A stretch of DNA of 60,922 nucleotides, taken from positions 1-60,922 of the forward strand of contig JAETSA010000011.1 of the NCBI GenBank assembly GCA_021769885.1, in the 5' to 3' direction. Below, in pieces: positions 1 to 8,491 of the stretch. This DNA is from Bacillota bacterium. GTDB lineage: Bacteria; Bacillota; Clostridia; Oscillospirales; Acutalibacteraceae. The position numbers and the translations under genes were made by a program. The notes beneath the pieces were generated by a model, which was not told where the DNA came from, did no database searches, and saw nothing but the letters and a program-made list of their open reading frames with translations. Each line of letters opens with the position of its first letter. Within the stretch, counting starts at the first letter, position 1.

Positions 1-293
1 CGCTCCCGCCGAAGTCTGATGAAATTTACGGAACGACACTAAGGTCGTTCCCTACACCTGTAGGGGCGATGCGCGTAGCCCGTAAATTTCACACAGACAA
101 AAAACGGCGGGAGCAAAGTCTCGCCGACCGCGCCCCGCGCCCTACACCAGCCCACGTAGGGGCGGGTCTCCTGCCCCCCCTGCGGACGGACGGGACGTCC
201 CGTCTCTACGCGCAAACCAAATTCACTTCGTGCATAGGGAAATCTACCCTGCCTTACGTTCTGAATGACAAATTTTGCACAGAAACAAACGCT
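1..293. repeat. Interspersed hairpin-repeat array A (left part)
   Basis: No gene is credible here. The stretch holds a GGAACGAC/GTCGTTCC dyad followed by CCTAC (about 30-54), a GTAGGGGCG element (about 61-85) and a GTAGGGGCGGG element (about 155-178). All belong to the repeat family that recurs in most long gaps of this window. The open frames across it are low-complexity shadows of the repeats. Confidence 0.75.
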
Positions 294-536
294 TTACGCC
301 AATTCCTTATACATATTCCCTGCGGATTCTTTGGTGGCGTATTCGGTGACTTCGAGCACCTCATATTTTTTAACGTTGCCGCCGAAGCTCAATTCTATTA
401 CATCGCCGGCCTTTACATCGTAAGAGGCGCGTGCAACCTTGCCGTTGACAACGGCGTGCTTTGCGTCGCAAATTTCATTGGCGACCGTGCGGCGTTTGAC
501 AATACGGGATACTTTTAAATATTTATCTAATCTCAT
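294..536 (-). CDS. rqcP: S4-domain RNA-binding protein, RqcP/YabO family
   Basis: An 80-residue basic protein that is essentially one S4 domain. It opens MRLDKYLKVSRIVKRRT, the RqcP/YabO signature, and continues with VNGKVARASYDVKAGD. RqcP-type proteins bind the 50S subunit at the P-site tRNA and support poly-alanine tailing of stalled nascent chains together with RqcH. The start was set at 536 because CAAGGAGT lies just upstream and the protein then matches family length; the longer frame reads into repeat DNA. It is the distal gene of a spoVB-mazG-hup-rqcP minus-strand series, a classical Firmicutes order. The yabP, yabQ and divIC genes that often follow are absent; repeat DNA follows instead. 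Confidence 0.9.
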   Translation of the reverse strand: MRLDKYLKVSRIVKRRTVANEICDAKHAVVNGKVARASYDVKAGDVIELSFGGNVKKYEVLEVTEYATKESAGNMYKELA

Positions 537-539
537 TTT

Positions 540-1140
540 TACTCCTTGTTTTTGATTTTTTTGTAGGGCGGTTTGCGGATTGTAGCGTTCCCTACGCTCG
601 TAGGGGCGATTCACGAATCGCCCGAGCTCGGTTGGATTTTGCACAAACAAAACGGTGATGCACAACCCCGTAGGGGCGGCGTTCTCGCCTGCCGGCTCGG
701 TTGCGCTTCTAAGCTTCGCTTAGAGGTGTCCACTGGACACCCGCACCCTCATCCGCCCGATCACGGTCAGATTTTTGCACAAACCGAACGGCGGAACAAA
801 AATCGTAGGGGCGAACTGCGTTCGCCCGCAAAGTCCGTTGAAATCCGTTGCGGGGCGCCGAGGTTACGGCTTCGCCATTTCCCCTAAAAGGGGAATCTAC
901 ATCGCTCCCTACAACTTGCGAATCTATTTTACATAATGCAAAATTGCGGAACGACACTAAGGTCGTTCCCTACGCCCGTAGGGGCGCTTCACGAAGCGCC
1001 CGAGCAACTTTACAAATCCGCACAAACCCGCGGACAGACGGGTTACGGCTTCGCCATTACCCTTTTGTCGCTTTGCGACATTTTCCCTAACAGGGAAATC
1101 TCCCCCTACGCGTGTCAAATTTACGCTCGGCAGAACTAAA
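540..1140. repeat. Interspersed hairpin-repeat array A (right part)
   Basis: A 670-base gene-free gap filled with the window's hairpin repeats. Clear units are GGGCGATT/AATCGCCC at 604-623, a composite module with TCTAAGCTTCGCTTAGA and GTCCACTGGAC near 710-740, GGGGCGAAC/GTTCGCCC near 809-826, the GGAACGAC dyad at 949-970, and GGGCGCTT/AAGCGCCC at 982-1001. The linker GGTTGGATTTTGCACAAAC is at about 630-650. After about 1140 comes AAAGGCAGGGG...CCCCTGCC (1169-1189), a hairpin that may end transcription of the HU gene. No coding signal is convincing. Confidence 0.8.
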
Positions 1141-1206
1141 AGAATAACGAAGAAAAGAAAAAGGCAGGGGAAACACTGTCCCCCTGCCCAAACGGTTTGC
1201 AAACAC

Positions 1207-1479
1207 TTATTTCACAGCGTCTTTCAGTGCTTTGCCTGCTTTGAAAGCGGGCACTTTGGAAGCAGCGATGGTCATAGTTTCGCCGGTTCTGGGGTTGCGG
1301 CCCTGTTTTGCAGCGCGCTCACGGGTTTCGAATGTGCCGAAGCCGATCAGCTGGACTTTTTCGCCCTTTACGAGTTCTGCGGTAACAGCGTCAAAAACGG
1401 CTGTAACGGCAGCGTCTGCGTCTTTCTTGGAAAGACCCGCTTTTTCTGCAACTGCTGCAATAAGTTCTGTCTTATTCAT
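1207..1479 (-). CDS. hup: HU-family nucleoid DNA-binding protein
   Basis: A 90-residue histone-like protein. It begins [21 protein letters not shown] and carries the HU signature [21 protein letters not shown], with the DNA-intercalating beta-arm around residues 50-75. It bends and compacts DNA as a dimer. The start at 1479 was chosen over upstream frame extension because CGGAGGAAAA sits at the right distance and residue 1 matches the family. It lies 58 bases after mazG on the same strand and probably shares its transcript. Confidence 0.97.
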   Translation of the reverse strand: MNKTELIAAVAEKAGLSKKDADAAVTAVFDAVTAELVKGEKVQLIGFGTFETRERAAKQGRNPRTGETMTIAASKVPAFKAGKALKDAVK

Positions 1480-1537
1480 TTTGTTTTCCTCCGTTTGTGT
1501 TTGATTGATAATATCTCCAAACAGCGGCAACCCGCCG

Positions 1538-2350
1538 TCAAGATTCTTGTTTTTCCGTGGCTTTGACCTCATCCCACAACTTGTCCAGCACGGCGAGGTC
1601 GGATTCTGCCATAGAAATGCTGCGCGCATTTGCAAGTGCTTCTACTGCTGTGAAGCGTGTTTGGAACTTGTCCGTCGCTTTGGTGAGCGCTTCTTCCGGG
1701 TCAATGTCCAGCTTGCGTGCCACATTGACGACCGCAAACAGCAAATCGCCGAGTTCTTCCACGGTATTGGCGCGGTCGTTTGCCGCGATTGCCGCAGAAA
1801 GCTCTGTTTCCTCTTCCGATATCTTTTTAGCGGCATCGGATAGCTCGTCCCAATCAAAGCCGACCTTGGCAGCCTGCCGCTGAATTTTGTCCGCACGCAT
1901 CAGTGCGGGCAGCTCGCGGGGGACAGACTGCATTTTGTCTGTGACAGTTTTACGACTTTTGGATGCGGATTTGATTTGCTCCCAATTTCGGAGAACTTCG
2001 TCCGAAGAATGTACTTCGACTTCGCCGAACACGTGCGGGTGGCGTTCAATCAGCTTTTTGCAAACGCCGTGGGCGACATCAGAAAAATCGAACACCTGTT
2101 TTTCCGCTTCCATCTGCGCGTGGAATACGACCTGCATCAAAACATCGCCGAGTTCTTCGCAAAGCAGGTGACTGTCCTGCTTATTGATGGCTTCGATTGC
2201 TTCATAGGTTTCCTCAATGAAGTTCTTTCGAATGGATTCGTGGGTCTGCTCCCGATCCCAGGGGCAGCCGTCCTCCGAGCGGAGAATCCGCATAATTTCG
2301 ACCAAATCGTCAACAGTGTATTTTTGTTTAAATGTGAATGTCGGTTTCAA
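1538..2350 (-). CDS. mazG: Nucleoside triphosphate pyrophosphohydrolase MazG
   Basis: A 270-residue protein with two MazG all-alpha domains. The first has the metal-binding EExxE (EETYE, about residues 46-50) and ExxD (EELGD, 65-69). The second repeats the pattern with EEETE and EELGD near residue 200. The family hydrolyses (d)NTPs to NMP and pyrophosphate and clears aberrant nucleotides. The fused tetrapyrrole-methylase-like N-domain of Bacillus YabN is absent. The start is TTG with GGGAG upstream. It is 22 bases downstream of the spoVB-like gene. Confidence 0.93.
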   Translation of the reverse strand: MKPTFTFKQKYTVDDLVEIMRILRSEDGCPWDREQTHESIRKNFIEETYEAIEAINKQDSHLLCEELGDVLMQVVFHAQMEAEKQVFDFSDVAHGVCKKLIERHPHVFGEVEVHSSDEVLRNWEQIKSASKSRKTVTDKMQSVPRELPALMRADKIQRQAAKVGFDWDELSDAAKKISEEETELSAAIAANDRANTVEELGDLLFAVVNVARKLDIDPEEALTKATDKFQTRFTAVEALANARSISMAESDLAVLDKLWDEVKATEKQES

Positions 2351-2372
2351 GGTTCACTTCACTCCCTCTATT

Positions 2373-4157
2373 CTACTCTATAAAACCATATTTTGCAAGT
2401 AGTTTGGCGATTTTTTTCCCTTTCGGGAGCATAATTACGTCATCTTTTGCGATTCCGCCGACCAAAAGCATAGAAATCCCGTAAACCAACACCGCAAAAA
2501 CGATTGCAATCAAGGTGGCGATGATATTGGTCAGCGACAAAGCCCCGCGTGACAAATCGGGCAAAAGGTTTCGGAACAGCCCGTAGCTTGTGTGTGCCGC
2601 AACCCCACAAAGCACACTGCAAATCAGCGGCTTTATAAACACGGAAATGAAATTGATGCGAACCTTTGTGGTGCGCACAAGGGCAATATAGTTATAAATC
2701 ACAATCAAGGTGTAGCAAATCACCGTGCCGATGACCGCACCGTTGATGCCGATTTGCGGAATACCGATGAAAATGTAGTTCGCGATAACCTTCGCGACTG
2801 CACCGAGCGTCAGCGATTTTACGGGCACCCCGGGTTTGCCGATGGCTTGCAGCATATTGGTCATCGGCTGGGACAGCGACATTAAAAAGATGGTATACCC
2901 GTATGCCGCCATAATCGGAGCGGCAATGGGAATGGCGGAAGCGGATTTACCGGTTTGATACATCATATCGAGAATCGGCGTGGCGAGTACGCCCATACCG
3001 ATACCTGCCGGGAGCGCAATCATTAAGGTCACGCGCAGTACCGATTCGACGGACACGCGCAGATTGTGCTTATCCTTGACCGCCCAGGCGGCAGACAGCG
3101 CGGGAATGGCACTCACGCCCAAGGTCATTGTGATAGATGGAATCAAATTTTTAAAGTCCAGCGACATCGTGTATGCGCCGTACAGGAATTTGGCAATATC
3201 CTCATCTAAAATCTGCGAAGCGGCAAGCGCGTCGCCGTAAATGGAATGGATATAATCCAGATTGCCCATAATCATAGCGTCCAAACGATTTTGCACGGTG
3301 ATGGAGTCAATCAGATTCGTGACGCTGAACACAAGCGAGGATGCAACCACGGGTATAGCAATCGAAATCAGTGTTTTGGCAATGGCAGAGCCCTGCAAAG
3401 GGCGCGGGGAATTGATGAGCTCTTCGCGCGTGATGCCGTCGCCCTTTACCTTGTGCAGAACCATCATATAAATCATACCGACCACAGTGCCGAATGTAAC
3501 ACCGATGGCGGCGGCAGCGGCGGCATACGGGTAAATCGCGCTCATCGCCTCGGCTTCCGTGGAAACCGTTTGCCCGTAAACAGTGTATCCCGCCGCAAAG
3601 CGCGACATACCGTAGTCAATCGAGAGCTTGGCACAAAGAAGTCCTGCGGCAACCTTGCCGACAGCCTCCCAAACCTCGGACATCGCCGTGGGCGTCATAT
3701 TGCGCAGTCCGTTGTAGTAGCCGCGGTAAATCGACATCACACAGCAGAAGAAAATCGACGGTGTAATGGCGAAAATGGCAGGCAAAGCTTCCAAATTTTT
3801 TGCAAGGTAGGCATAAGGATAGGAAAGCAAAAGCATCAGAACGGTGCCGAGCGTACCCGTCAGCAAAAAGAGCCTTGCGGCGACCTTGAAAATCTGTTTT
3901 ACATCGCGGAAGCGACCTAACGCCACCTGCTGAGAAACCATTTTGGATACCGCAACGGGAAAGCCCGCCATGGAAACGGTATAGATGGGGATATACAAAT
4001 TGTATGCCGAGTCGAAGCAGCCGCGCCCGACCGCGCCGACCATATTGGAAAGCGGGATTTTATAAAGAATACCGATGACTTTTACAAGAATGGTTGCGGC
4101 GGCAAGTACCATAGCGCCGTTCAAAAGCGATTGGCTTTTTCTTTTCTTCTCTGCCAA
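2373..4157 (-). CDS. MOP-superfamily lipid flippase, SpoVB/YabM-like
   Basis: A 594-residue polytopic membrane protein of the polysaccharide-export/MurJ-like fold, with about 14 predicted helices and a basic N-terminus (AEKKRKSQSLLNGAMVL). Placement directly upstream of mazG matches YabM/SpoVB neighbourhoods. Such proteins move lipid-linked glycans, for example peptidoglycan precursors, across the membrane. It is somewhat longer than many relatives because of an insertion near residues 200-225 containing an alanine-rich stretch. The start is TTG at 4157 with GGGAG about 10 bases ahead; no better ATG is nearby. The exact substrate cannot be read from sequence. Confidence 0.85.
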   Translation of the reverse strand: MAEKKRKSQSLLNGAMVLAAATILVKVIGILYKIPLSNMVGAVGRGCFDSAYNLYIPIYTVSMAGFPVAVSKMVSQQVALGRFRDVKQIFKVAARLFLLTGTLGTVLMLLLSYPYAYLAKNLEALPAIFAITPSIFFCCVMSIYRGYYNGLRNMTPTAMSEVWEAVGKVAAGLLCAKLSIDYGMSRFAAGYTVYGQTVSTEAEAMSAIYPYAAAAAAIGVTFGTVVGMIYMMVLHKVKGDGITREELINSPRPLQGSAIAKTLISIAIPVVASSLVFSVTNLIDSITVQNRLDAMIMGNLDYIHSIYGDALAASQILDEDIAKFLYGAYTMSLDFKNLIPSITMTLGVSAIPALSAAWAVKDKHNLRVSVESVLRVTLMIALPAGIGMGVLATPILDMMYQTGKSASAIPIAAPIMAAYGYTIFLMSLSQPMTNMLQAIGKPGVPVKSLTLGAVAKVIANYIFIGIPQIGINGAVIGTVICYTLIVIYNYIALVRTTKVRINFISVFIKPLICSVLCGVAAHTSYGLFRNLLPDLSRGALSLTNIIATLIAIVFAVLVYGISMLLVGGIAKDDVIMLPKGKKIAKLLAKYGFIE

Positions 4158-4199
4158 AGTCGGTTCACTCCCATCGGATGGAAAATTGCGGTAAAATAT

Positions 4200-4229
4200 A
4201 GAATAGCACGGTTTTCAGACACTTGTCAA
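4200..4229 (-). promoter_or_regulatory. Sigma-A type promoter of the spoVB-mazG-hup-rqcP series
   Basis: On the minus strand TTGACA (4224-4229), an 18-base spacer and TATTCT (4200-4205) lie about 43 bases ahead of the TTG start at 4157. Confidence 0.7.
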
Positions 4230-4269
4230 TGATTTTCGGGGGATTTTTTGGAAAAGGAATTTTGAGAAA

Positions 4270-4985
4270 AGGGGAAAAGGGTAGGGGCGAACTGCGTTCG
4301 CCCGCGAAATCAGAACAAGTAAACGGCGATGCGCAATCCCGTAGGGGCGGATGCCCTCATCCGCCCGAGCACGGTTGGATTTTGCAAAAGCCTACGGCGG
4401 GAGCAAGCCCCCGCCCTACGCCCGTAGGGGCGGGTCTCCGTGCCCGCCCGGGCACGGTTGGACTTAACACAAACTCAACCGTGATACGCAACCCCGTAGG
4501 GGCGCGCATTGCGCGCCCGCGGGTCGTCGAGGACGCCGACCCCTACGATTTGTGAATCAAATTTATTTTGTGCAAATTTTACGGAACGACACAGGGGTCG
4601 TTCCCTACGGTCGTAGGGGCGGGTCTCCGTGCCCGCCCGCGCACGGTTGGACTTTCCACAAACCTAACGGCGGGCGTGGAAGCCCGCCACTACGCGTGTA
4701 CCAAACCCACTTCGCGTTATGAGAGATTCTGCGGCGGGAGCAAGGTCTCACCTGCCGATTATACAATTCACATTGTGCAAGATGAGATTCTGCGGCGGGG
4801 GCAAGGTCTCGCCTGCCGGCTCGGTCGGTGCTTCTGCATACTTACGTATGCAGAGGTCTCCACTGGAGACCCGCACCCCCGCCCTACCGATTATGCAAGT
4901 TACGTTGTTCTGATTGAGATTCTTCGCTCCGCTCAGAATGACAGGCCTGTGGCTGACCGTCTGCGGGCGAACGAAGTTCGCCCCT
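4270..4985. repeat. Interspersed hairpin-repeat array B
   Basis: An 830-base gene-free gap carrying the richest set of repeat units. Hairpins include GGGCGAAC/GTTCGCCC (4285-4303), GGGCGGATG/CATCCGCCC (4345-4366), a GGGCGGG/CCCGCCC unit near 4435-4450, GGGCGCGC/GCGCGCCC (4500-4518), the GGAACGAC dyad (about 4582-4606) and another GGGCGGG unit near 4616-4638. A composite module at about 4795-4875 contains TCTGCATACTTACGTATGCAGA-type and CTCCACTGGAG hairpins. The CACGGTTGGA linkers between units are also conserved. No gene is supported. Confidence 0.85.
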
Positions 4986-4987
4986 AC

Positions 4988-5920
4988 TCACGCTTTTTTA
5001 CCTAAAAATTCGCGCAATAAGGAATCGGCGGGAATCAGGCTCGGGGACAGCGGCTCGAACTGCCCCAATGCGCGCATCAGCCGTTCGGCGTCACGGGCGT
5101 GCTCCCCCGAAAGCGACGCGCCCCGCAGCATTTTAAGGCAGGTGTCGCGAAATACGCACGGCGCGCTCAAATGCACAGAATTGATTTTTACGTCTGCGAG
5201 GTCTTTAAAGGGGAAAAGGTATTTGTCCTCACCTTTGCGGACGTTATCCCAAAGCGCATAGGTGTTTTCCACGGAGCTTGCACGGAACAGATAATCGCGT
5301 ACCATCCGCCGAAGAAAACGGAGATTCCGCTTGTTCAATACGATTTTTCCTCTTTCATTATATATGCGTGAGGACACGCTGATATAAAGCTTTAAAAGAT
5401 TTTTTTGCGGCAGTGCATCCGTGACAATCGGATTCAGCGCGTGCAGACCTTCGACAAGAATCACATCCTGTTCGCCGAGGGTGACGGTGTGTACGCAGTC
5501 ACTGCGCCTGCCGAGTGTAAAATCAAACAGCGGCAATTCTGTCGGCGCACCTGTCAAAAGCATTTGCAGGGATTCCCGAAGCTTCGGCAGGTCGAGCGCA
5601 TACACGGTTTCAAAATCGGGTTCGCCGTCTTCCCCGAGCGGGATATCCCCACGGTTTAGATAAAAATCATCTAAAGAAATTACGTGCGTTTGCATTCCGC
5701 GCGCCGTGCATTTTTCCGAAAGCTTTTTTGCGGTCGTCGTCTTGCCCGATGCAGAAGGCCCTGCAAGCATAATGATTTCGCGTCCGTTGTCATTTTCTAC
5801 GCGGTCGGCAACTGCATTTAAAATATTGTCAAACCGCGTTTCACTGCGTGCAACGAGCGTTTCAGGGTCGTTTTTTGCCAAATCATTGATATATTCCAAA
5901 TAGTTGTGCACGTTTGCCAT
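4988..5920 (-). CDS. Uridine kinase-like P-loop kinase (PRK/Udk superfamily)
   Basis: A 310-residue protein with Walker A GPSASGKTTTAKKL around residue 53 and a downstream SLDDFYLNRGDIPLGEDGEPDF-like segment typical of uridine kinase/phosphoribulokinase folds. The related clostridial 'nucleoside kinase' proteins often have N-terminal TGS domains fused; here the N-terminus is only a short helix. It probably phosphorylates a nucleoside such as uridine. The start at 5920 has GAGGGAA upstream and removes a long extension overlapping hemZ. It is the last gene of the recJ-rel-dtd-MBL-hemZ series, 10 bases after hemZ. Substrate remains uncertain. Confidence 0.82.
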   Translation of the reverse strand: MANVHNYLEYINDLAKNDPETLVARSETRFDNILNAVADRVENDNGREIIMLAGPSASGKTTTAKKLSEKCTARGMQTHVISLDDFYLNRGDIPLGEDGEPDFETVYALDLPKLRESLQMLLTGAPTELPLFDFTLGRRSDCVHTVTLGEQDVILVEGLHALNPIVTDALPQKNLLKLYISVSSRIYNERGKIVLNKRNLRFLRRMVRDYLFRASSVENTYALWDNVRKGEDKYLFPFKDLADVKINSVHLSAPCVFRDTCLKMLRGASLSGEHARDAERLMRALGQFEPLSPSLIPADSLLREFLGKKA

Positions 5921-5930
5921 ACAAATTCCC

Positions 5931-7388
5931 TCATATATATTTTTCGTAGAACGGAAGAATCTTTTCCTTGCGGGCGAGAATTTCTTCGAATCCCGAAATA
6001 TATTCATATGGATATTTATAGTTAAATATGCGTTCAATCTCCTTGCCGTGCGGAGATTTTAATTTTGTGACCGCGCCTGCGCCCACGGCAAATACCGTGT
6101 GGCACTCCTCCATCATAAAAATATTATAAATACATTCAAAGCCCGATTTTGCATAGCCTGTATTTTCCAGATTGCCGAGCGTTTTGGACTGACGGTACAT
6201 ATAATACGGATGATAAGCGTTTTCGGTAAGATTGCGGTATGCGTAGCCGAGCATTTCGTCTGCGGCAAGCCCTGCCGCGCGCTCTACCTGCGTGTTTTGC
6301 GTGCCGAGTCGGGACGCGCGCTTTAACGACAGCGTATGTACAGTGATGTTTTCGGGCTGTAAGCGAAGCGCACGGTCAATCGAGGATGCAAAGGAATCGG
6401 GCGTATCTGTCGGCAGACCCGCAATAAAATCCATATTGATGTTGTGAAAGCCCGCGTCGCGTGCTTCTAAATAGGCGGATTCGGTTAAAGCAGAGGTGTG
6501 ATTTCTGCCGATTTCGCGCAAAACCGCATCATTAAAGGTCTGCGGATTGATGCTGATGCGTGTGACACCGCCGTTTTTGAGTGTATCCAATTTTTTACGC
6601 GTGACGGTGTCGGGTCTGCCCGCTTCTACCGTGTATTCACGCACTGTAGAAAGGTCGAATGCGCTGTCGATTGCCGCAAGCAAGCTTTCGAGCTGTTCGG
6701 CGGAAAGCGTGGTCGGCGTACCGCCGCCGAAATAGACGCTCTCAAGCCGAAGTCCCAAGGATTTTGCATATGCCCCCGTTTGGGCGATTTCCTTTGTCAA
6801 AAGCGATACATACTCGGGCACGAGCTTTTTGGCGGTGGGGGAGGTGGTTGCGTGCGATACAAACGAGCAGTAACTGCACCGCGTGGGACAAAAGGGAATC
6901 GACACGTACAGACTGCACGAATCGGGACGGGAAGTGCGGATAATCGCCTCTTCGCGCGATGCCACGCTTTCGGTGAGCGCCGTTTTTTCCTCGGAAACAA
7001 AAAATCGGTCACGGAAATAGGTACGCGCATTTTCATTGCCCATTTCTGCCTGTAAGGCGAGCAACAGCTTTGACGGGCGGATGCCCGTCAGCAAGCCCCA
7101 TTTCGGCGTATAGCCTGTTAATTCTTTTAACGCGCAAAACAGCATAGAGGCGATTTGCAGTTCAGGGTCTTGCACGTTTTCGAGGGTAACATTTTGCTCC
7201 CAAGCTTTTTCGCCGAAGCGGCAGAATACACGGGCACTGCCGTCACGTATTTCCGTACTGCAAAGCGGCTCTGCGTCACTTTGCGTGCGCTTTTCAAATA
7301 CGACGTGGATTTTTTCATTCGGGAAAAAGAGCCGCGTCAATTTTTCCAGCTCATATTGGTAGCTGTGTCCTAAAATTTCTAAAATCAT
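5931..7388 (-). CDS. hemZ: Coproporphyrinogen III oxidase-like radical SAM protein HemZ
   Basis: A 485-residue radical SAM enzyme with the cluster motif C-x3-C-x2-C at Cys167, Cys171 and Cys174 (FCPTRCSYCSF), followed by FGGGTPT, the SAM-binding GGxP-type motif. An N-terminal extension of about 160 residues before the radical SAM core distinguishes HemZ from HemN and HemW. The family is assigned to oxygen-independent coproporphyrinogen III decarboxylation, although HemW-like heme chaperoning cannot be excluded. The ATG overlaps the stop of the MBL gene by four bases (ATGA), indicating translational coupling. Confidence 0.9.
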   Translation of the reverse strand: MILEILGHSYQYELEKLTRLFFPNEKIHVVFEKRTQSDAEPLCSTEIRDGSARVFCRFGEKAWEQNVTLENVQDPELQIASMLFCALKELTGYTPKWGLLTGIRPSKLLLALQAEMGNENARTYFRDRFFVSEEKTALTESVASREEAIIRTSRPDSCSLYVSIPFCPTRCSYCSFVSHATTSPTAKKLVPEYVSLLTKEIAQTGAYAKSLGLRLESVYFGGGTPTTLSAEQLESLLAAIDSAFDLSTVREYTVEAGRPDTVTRKKLDTLKNGGVTRISINPQTFNDAVLREIGRNHTSALTESAYLEARDAGFHNINMDFIAGLPTDTPDSFASSIDRALRLQPENITVHTLSLKRASRLGTQNTQVERAAGLAADEMLGYAYRNLTENAYHPYYMYRQSKTLGNLENTGYAKSGFECIYNIFMMEECHTVFAVGAGAVTKLKSPHGKEIERIFNYKYPYEYISGFEEILARKEKILPFYEKYI

Positions 7389-8023
7389 CGTCCGATTCTC
7401 CGCATATACCGATTGCGTGTGCGTTCAAATTCTAAGGTTGTGGCGCGGTTGTGCCCTGTGTAGACGGTGAAATCGCCGTCCAGGTTCCGAAGCCGAATGA
7501 GCGACGCGAGCAGTTCTTCATCACTGCCGCCGGGGAAATCCGTGCGCCCCGCCGTCAGGCAAAAGAGCGTGTCACCCGTTAAAAGAATGCGGTTTTCGTA
7601 ATCCGCATAGCATACGCCGCCCTTGGTGTGTCCCGGTGTGTGTAAAACGTGCAAAACGCTTTCTCCCAAAACGATTTTGTCGCCGTCGTGAAGCAGCCGG
7701 TCCGCCTGTATCGGCGTTTGCTGCCCTGCACATTCCCACGAGCAAAGGCTTTTTTCTTCATCCAAAAGGCAGTCTGCATCTGCCGCGTGTATGCAGATTT
7801 CCGCGCCTGTCAGCGCCTTTAACGCCGCTACGCCGAGAATATGGTCGAAATGGCCGTGCGTCAAAAGAATATATTCTACCGATTTGCCGTTTAAGCGGTC
7901 TTTGAGCGCGTCCGTGCAGTCACCTGCGTCCACCACGGCAATTTTGCCTGTGGCGGTATCGGTTAAAATATGTGTGTTTGCCTGCACGGGTCCTTGCGGG
8001 ATGGTTTCCACTGTCAGTGCCAT
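7385..8023 (-). CDS. MBL-fold metallohydrolase, glyoxalase II-like
   Basis: A 212-residue metallo-beta-lactamase-fold protein. The zinc motif THGHFDH (His56, His58, Asp60, His61) is intact, and later ligands appear as HTPGHTKG and GHNRATT. Small MBL proteins of this group act as hydroxyacylglutathione hydrolase-like thioesterases or sulfur dioxygenase relatives; the true substrate is unknown. The start at 8023 is preceded by GGAGAGG. The gene lies between dtd and hemZ, a placement common in Clostridia next to rel. Confidence 0.88.
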   Translation of the reverse strand: MALTVETIPQGPVQANTHILTDTATGKIAVVDAGDCTDALKDRLNGKSVEYILLTHGHFDHILGVAALKALTGAEICIHAADADCLLDEEKSLCSWECAGQQTPIQADRLLHDGDKIVLGESVLHVLHTPGHTKGGVCYADYENRILLTGDTLFCLTAGRTDFPGGSDEELLASLIRLRNLDGDFTVYTGHNRATTLEFERTRNRYMRRIGR

Positions 8024-8024
8024 T

Positions 8025-8483
8025 TTATTTGCCTCTCCAAATTTCCGTATCATATAAAATCGTTACAGGACCGTTGTTTAAAAGCTCGACCTCCATATGC
8101 GCGCCGAACACGCCCTTTTCCACCTTTTTCACGCCGTTTTTGAGTAGCTCATCGCAAAACAGCTCGTAAAGCCGATTCGCTTCTGCGGGGGCGGCGGCTT
8201 TTGCAAAGGAAGGACGGTTGCCCTTTTTGACGTCGGCGCACAAGGTAAACTGTGAAATCGCCAACACCTCGCCGCCGATGTCGAGAATCGAGCGGTTCAT
8301 TTTGTCGTTTTCATCGGTAAATACGCGTAAGTTCGCGGTCTTGCGGGCGAGCAGTTCTGCGTCTGCGTCTGTGTCGCCGTCCTGCACGCCCACTAAAATC
8401 ATATAGCCCCCGCCGACTTTGCCGACCGTTTCGCCGTCCACCGTGACGGCGGCGTGTTTGACTCTTTGAATGACTGCTTTCAT
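8025..8483 (-). CDS. dtd: D-aminoacyl-tRNA deacylase
   Basis: A 152-residue protein with the two diagnostic motifs of DTD: SQFTL at residues 77-81 and NGPVT at 137-141. It hydrolyses D-aminoacyl-tRNA, and glycyl-tRNA(Ala), to proofread chirality. Length matches the family (about 145-150). It sits 8 bases after rel and 1 base before the MBL hydrolase, so it is co-transcribed. GGAGAGG formed by the end of rel serves as its ribosome binding site. Confidence 0.97.
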   Translation of the reverse strand: MKAVIQRVKHAAVTVDGETVGKVGGGYMILVGVQDGDTDADAELLARKTANLRVFTDENDKMNRSILDIGGEVLAISQFTLCADVKKGNRPSFAKAAAPAEANRLYELFCDELLKNGVKKVEKGVFGAHMEVELLNNGPVTILYDTEIWRGK

Positions 8484-8491
8484 AGCTGTAC

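Noticed and set aside
69-518. 149-residue plus-strand frame at the left edge
   Set aside because: It is made of repeat DNA plus the antisense of rqcP.
4270-4985. CRISPR-like array
   Set aside because: Units are hairpins with variable stems and unequal spacing; there is no constant direct repeat with unique spacers of fixed length and no cas gene.
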